Assembly (NCBI GenBank): GCA_021796055.1
Contig: JAJYOS010000187.1
Location: forward strand, 1 to 9,373
Direction of reading: 5' to 3'
Length of the DNA: 9,373 bases
Origin: Bacteroidota bacterium
GTDB taxonomy: Bacteria; Bacteroidota; Kryptoniia; Kryptoniales; JAKASW01
The notes below the pieces were generated by a model, which saw only the letters and a list, made by a program, of their open reading frames with translations, ran no database searches and was not told where the DNA came from. This document shows positions 6,487 to 9,373 of the stretch, one piece after another. Position 1 is the first letter of the stretch; each line of letters begins with the position of its first letter. A program made the position numbers and the translations under genes.

Positions 6487-6761
6487 GTTTATTTGGAAAT
6501 CGATTCCCGTGATTCCTCGAGAGAGAATCTAAGGCAAAATCCGTTATATCCCAATCTCATCCTGGAGTTGCAGACTATCTCCGTCGGTTGACTGATTAAC
6601 GCGAAGATGATTTTCAATTGTCTCTCGAATAATATCGGACTTTTTTATCTTAATATATGGGTTGAATGGGACTGAGTCAAGATGCCTGCTTGGCTCAATC
6701 ATTTTCGGTGGCAGGCGGGAAGGCTTCGCCTGGCCCAAGCCCGTGTTAAACCTGTCCCATG
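6487..6761. other. Non-coding region between hemerythrin and maeB genes
   Basis: I see no credible gene. The part nearest the hemerythrin gene (6487-6660) is AT-rich and should hold its promoter. On the minus strand a TATAAC lies at about 6549-6544, but no good -35 is at the right distance. Small repeats: GATTCC twice (6502-6507, 6511-6516), GATTC/GAATC (6511-6515, 6525-6529), and GCCTGC (6684-6689) with GCAGGC (6711-6716), a 6-bp stem over 21 bases. None is strong enough to name as an RNA gene. Confidence 0.45.
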
Positions 6762-6764
6762 GAT

Positions 6765-6817
6765 AAAAAAGGCCTTCGATGCCCTAACGATGAAACTTCA
6801 GGACAACGAAGGCCTCT
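6765..6817 (-). terminator. Intrinsic terminator of maeB
   Basis: Read on the minus strand, AGGCCTTCG (6815-6807), a 28-base loop and CGAAGGCCT (6778-6770) are followed by a run of T (six T counting the last stem base, 6770-6765). The stem can be lengthened by a G-U and an A-U pair at its base. It starts about 20 bases after the maeB stop codon. The long loop is unusual for a terminator, but the GC stem plus T-run is the classical form. Confidence 0.85.
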
Positions 6818-6836
6818 GATAAGAGCTGAAAATCGG

Positions 6837-9107
6837 CTATTTGCCGCTATTACGCTGTTTGTCTATGGCTTCCACTGCACAAACGGCCGCGATGTTTACG
6901 ATGGCGTCCACGTCGCAACCCTGCTGGAGGACGTGGACTGGTTTCTTCATTCCCATAAGGATAGGACCGAGAAGAGAGGCGCCCCCGATTTTACCCATGA
7001 GCTTGTAAGCTATATTGCCCGCATTGAGGTCGGGGAATATCAGAGTATTCACGCCGTTCCTCAGGCTCGAAAACGGGTAAACCTCTTCGAGCTCATCCGG
7101 AGAAAGTGCGACATCTGCCTGGACCTCGCCGTCGATTATCAGGTTCGGTGCCAGCCTGTGGGCTATTTCCACCGCTTCCTGAACTTTGATTGACTGCGGC
7201 AGGCGGGTGTTGCCGAAATTGCTGAATGAAAGCATAGCGACTCTCGGAGTGATGTTGAAGCGCTGGACGACTTCCGCGGTCATGATGGCAATCTCGGCAA
7301 GTTCCGCCGCGGTCGGGTCGACGTTCACCGTAGTGTCCGCGAAGAAGTAGGTGTCGCGCTTCGTCATGACGATGTACAGTCCTGCTACCCGGTTGCGACC
7401 CTCTGCCATGCCTATAACCTGAAGCGCTGGTCTTATTGTGTTGGGATAAGACTGTGTCAATCCCGATACCAGGCCGTCAGCGTCGTTCATGTGTACCATC
7501 ATAGCGCCCAGATAATTGGGCCTTTCCACGAACCTGCCGGCTTCAGCACGCGTCATTCCTTTCCTGTGGCGCATCTGGAAGAGCTTCTCCACATATTCTT
7601 CCCTCTTAGGGAAGTTTGTCGGATCGATTATCTCGATACCCTCCAGGTCGATTTTCATCTCGTGCGCCTTCATCTCGATATGAGATTTCCTGCCGAGGAG
7701 GACGGGGCTTGCGATTTGTTCGTCCACTATGACCTGGGCCGCATGGAGTATCTTGGTCTCTTCGCCTTCGGGGAACACTATTCTCCTTCCGCTCTTTTGA
7801 GACTTCGATATTGCGGTCCTGACTATCTCACGCGTGATGCCCATTCTTTCCTTCAGCTGGTCCTCATATTTGTCCCAGTCTTTGATTTCGATCCTCGCCA
7901 CGCCAGTTTCTATCGCGGCCCTGGCAACGGCGGGTGCAACCCATGTAATCACTCTCGGATCAAACGGTTTCGGGATGATGTAGTCTTTTCCAAACTCGAG
8001 TTCTATGCCTCCATAGGCCCTCTTGACGGAATCCGGTACCGCTTCCTTGGCCAGCCTGGCAAGTGCCCTCACGGCCGCTATTTTCATTTCGTCGTTGATT
8101 GTCCGCGCACGAACGTCAAGAGCGCCCCTGAATATAAAAGGGAAACCGAGCACATTGTTTACCTGGTTCGGGTAGTCGCTTCTTCCGGTGGCCATTATCA
8201 CATCCCCGCGCGCCTCCACAGCCTCCTCGTAGGCTATTTCCGGGTCGGGATTTGCCATTGCAAAGACTATTGGATTTGCGGCCATGGAACGAACCATCTC
8301 TTTCGTGACGACGTTTGCCACGGAAAGTCCGACGAACACATCCGCTCCTACCATCGCCTGCGGAAGGGTGCGCAGTTCCGTCGGCTGAGCGAACTCCTCC
8401 TTGTAAGGGTTCATTGCATTGGTTCTTCCCTTGTAGATGACCCCCTTCGAATCGCACATGATGACGTTTTCGAGCTTCGCCCCGAGCTTTATGTACAGTT
8501 TTGTGCAGGCAATCGCCGCTGCCCCCGCACCGTTTACTACTATCCTGACTTTCGATATGTCCTTCTTCGCCACCTCGAGAGCATTAAGGAGGGCGGCCGA
8601 GCTGATGATGGCGGTTCCGTGCTGGTCATCGTGGAACACGGGAATATTCATGGTCTCTTTGAGCTTCTCCTCTACATAAAAGCAATCCGGCGCCTTGATG
8701 TCTTCCAGGTTTATTCCGCCGAACGTTGGTTCGAGTGCTTTCGCCACGGCGACGATCTCTTCAGGTGTCTTCGCGTTAATTTCGATGTCAAATACATCGA
8801 TGTCTGCAAACCTCTTGAACAGAACCCCCTTGCCTTCCATTACCGGTTTTCCCGCAAGTGGACCGATATTCCCGAGCCCGAGGACTGCCGTGCCGTTTGA
8901 GAGCACCGCCACCAGGTTGGCCTTGGATGTGTATTCATAGGCTGCTTCGGGATCTTTGTCGATGATTCTGCACACTTCGGCCACCCCGGGTGTGTAGGCG
9001 AGTGATAAATCTCGCTGAGTTACGCACGGTTTTGTCGGGACAACTTCAACTTTTCCCCTTCTACCAGAGGAGTGGTACTGAAGGGCCTCTTCTAATCGAA
9101 TTTTCAT
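6837..9107 (-). CDS. maeB: NADP-dependent malic enzyme with phosphotransacetylase-like domain (MaeB type)
   Basis: Cytoplasmic enzyme that oxidatively decarboxylates malate to pyruvate and CO2, supplying NADPH and linking the TCA cycle to pyruvate. Its 756 residues match the length of MaeB. Malic N-terminal domain (about 10-165): [11 protein letters not shown] with the probable catalytic Y38, then [16 protein letters not shown] with probable catalytic K93, NLEDIKAP (E135, D136) and FHDDQHGTA (D160, D161) as metal ligands. NAD(P)-binding domain (about 166-405): [11 protein letters not shown] (G193-x-G195), then [16 protein letters not shown] and the [15 protein letters not shown] stretch (317-331). 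C-terminal PTA-like domain (about 425-752): [28 protein letters not shown] and [11 protein letters not shown]. In MaeB this domain is known to be regulatory (acetyl-CoA response) rather than an active transferase. The ATG at 9107 has AAAGGAG six bases upstream. It is a single-gene unit ended by its own terminator. Whether NADP or NAD is preferred cannot be read with certainty. Confidence 0.96.
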   Translation of the reverse strand: MKIRLEEALQYHSSGRRGKVEVVPTKPCVTQRDLSLAYTPGVAEVCRIIDKDPEAAYEYTSKANLVAVLSNGTAVLGLGNIGPLAGKPVMEGKGVLFKRFADIDVFDIEINAKTPEEIVAVAKALEPTFGGINLEDIKAPDCFYVEEKLKETMNIPVFHDDQHGTAIISSAALLNALEVAKKDISKVRIVVNGAGAAAIACTKLYIKLGAKLENVIMCDSKGVIYKGRTNAMNPYKEEFAQPTELRTLPQAMVGADVFVGLSVANVVTKEMVRSMAANPIVFAMANPDPEIAYEEAVEARGDVIMATGRSDYPNQVNNVLGFPFIFRGALDVRARTINDEMKIAAVRALARLAKEAVPDSVKRAYGGIELEFGKDYIIPKPFDPRVITWVAPAVARAAIETGVARIEIKDWDKYEDQLKERMGITREIVRTAISKSQKSGRRIVFPEGEETKILHAAQVIVDEQIASPVLLGRKSHIEMKAHEMKIDLEGIEIIDPTNFPKREEYVEKLFQMRHRKGMTRAEAGRFVERPNYLGAMMVHMNDADGLVSGLTQSYPNTIRPALQVIGMAEGRNRVAGLYIVMTKRDTYFFADTTVNVDPTAAELAEIAIMTAEVVQRFNITPRVAMLSFSNFGNTRLPQSIKVQEAVEIAHRLAPNLIIDGEVQADVALSPDELEEVYPFSSLRNGVNTLIFPDLNAGNIAYKLMGKIGGASLLGPILMGMKKPVHVLQQGCDVDAIVNIAAVCAVEAIDKQRNSGK

Positions 9108-9113
9108 TTAATA

Positions 9114-9120
9114 CTCCTTT
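9114..9120 (-). promoter_or_regulatory. Shine-Dalgarno site of maeB
   Basis: AAAGGAG on the minus strand, six bases before the ATG at 9107. It supports this start for the malic enzyme. Confidence 0.8.
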
Positions 9121-9373
9121 CTAGATATCGCCCGGGGCCATGCCTTTATCGGTGCAGGCCGAAATTTCAATCCTAAGGCAAGAGGCTTCGGGAACGACTC
9201 GCTTCGTCGAGCTGCCTTGCGGAGCTCGCCTTAATCTTGTGGACATTGCTTCAAAAAGGTACTCAGCGTGGATTGAAAGTTCAAAGCCACTCTTGTTACC
9301 ATGAGAATTGAGCCGATGACTGTTGCGTAAGACTGGTCCCTTCTGTTATCCTGTTCGCCCGAGCTTTATGTAC
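9121..9373. other. Upstream region of maeB with inverted repeats, no gene seen
   Basis: TTTCAATCC (9165-9173) is the reverse complement of GGATTGAAA (9270-9278), 96 bases apart. The left arm sits beside the palindrome GAAATTTC (9161-9168), and the right arm is part of TTGAA-AG-TTCAA (9273-9284). Between them lie AAGGCA (9175-9180) and TGCCTT (9212-9217), and CGAC/GTCG around 9196-9210. The maeB promoter should be here, but I cannot place -35 and -10 with confidence. The ATG at 9301 opens only nine codons. Confidence 0.4.
9358..9373. repeat. 16-base exact copy of a maeB segment at the window edge
   Basis: CCCGAGCTTTATGTAC at 9358-9373 is identical to 8481-8496 inside maeB. With a one-base gap the match extends leftward through TTCG. 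On the minus strand both copies can be read as YIKLG, which in maeB is residues 205-209. The match runs to the last base of the window, so its real length is not visible. Confidence 0.55.

Noticed and set aside
6544..6738. A 64-codon minus-strand frame between hemerythrin and maeB genes
   Set aside because: No ribosome site, no recognisable content, and it occupies the likely hemerythrin promoter region.
6759..7193. A + strand frame running from the intergenic region into the antisense of maeB
   Set aside because: It starts inside the maeB terminator hairpin and is mostly antisense to conserved coding sequence.
7491..8900. A 469-codon open frame on the + strand, opposite maeB
   Set aside because: It lies wholly antisense to a clearly conserved malic enzyme, its protein is rich in His/Arg/Tyr without any motif, and its openness follows from the codon bias of maeB.
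9301..9330. ATG at 9301 as the start of a divergent gene
   Set aside because: The frame ends at TAA after nine codons and no Shine-Dalgarno site precedes it.
1..9373. CRISPR arrays, tRNA or rRNA genes, insertion sequences
   Set aside because: No regularly spaced direct repeats, no cloverleaf-like sequence, no transposase motif and no terminal inverted repeats with target duplications were seen.

Overview
The window looks like a piece of a Gram-negative chromosome of moderate GC content. An outer-membrane usher, a periplasmic-chaperone-like protein and a signal-peptide-bearing small protein all imply an outer membrane. The combination of a chaperone/usher locus, SPOR domains fused to an usher, a two-domain hemerythrin and a MaeB-type malic enzyme would fit the Bacteroidota/Ignavibacteriota/Chlorobiota neighbourhood. 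That placement is a judgement, not a result. Clear Shine-Dalgarno sites (AGGAGG before the hemerythrin gene, AAAGGAG before maeB) argue against a typical Bacteroidia species, where such sites are weak.

Left part (1-4930, + strand): a pilus-assembly-like locus. It holds a PapD-like chaperone (22-720), a very large usher-like outer-membrane protein (836-4285) and a small secreted protein that may be a subunit (4571-4930). The usher is the most unusual object here. After the barrel it carries an SdrD/B-like domain with an EF-hand-type loop, a carboxypeptidase-regulatory-like domain, a basic Pro/Ser linker and three tandem SPOR domains. Both the chaperone and the usher have an abnormal 5' end. 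The chaperone reading frame is closed by TAG at 4-6 just where more protein is expected. The usher's signal peptide is only complete with an ATC start, or if one base is removed from a T5G3 run at 817-824.

Middle (4931-6473): a small stand-alone PAS/coiled-coil protein (5101-5553, +), preceded by nested inverted repeats, converges on a double HHE hemerythrin (6473-5607, -). A perfect 11-bp hairpin (5562-5588) lies between their ends.

Right part (6474-9373): a non-coding stretch, then a strong intrinsic terminator (about 6765-6817, - strand) for maeB (9107-6837, -), a malic enzyme with a phosphotransacetylase-like C-terminal domain that links C4-dicarboxylates to pyruvate. The 266 bases upstream of maeB hold no gene I can support, but contain inverted repeats. 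The last 16 bases of the window exactly repeat a segment inside maeB.

The most promising lead is the usher-SPOR fusion, which suggests a pilus-assembly platform held to peptidoglycan. The two damaged 5' ends leave open whether the locus is intact, phase-variable, decaying or affected by sequence error.
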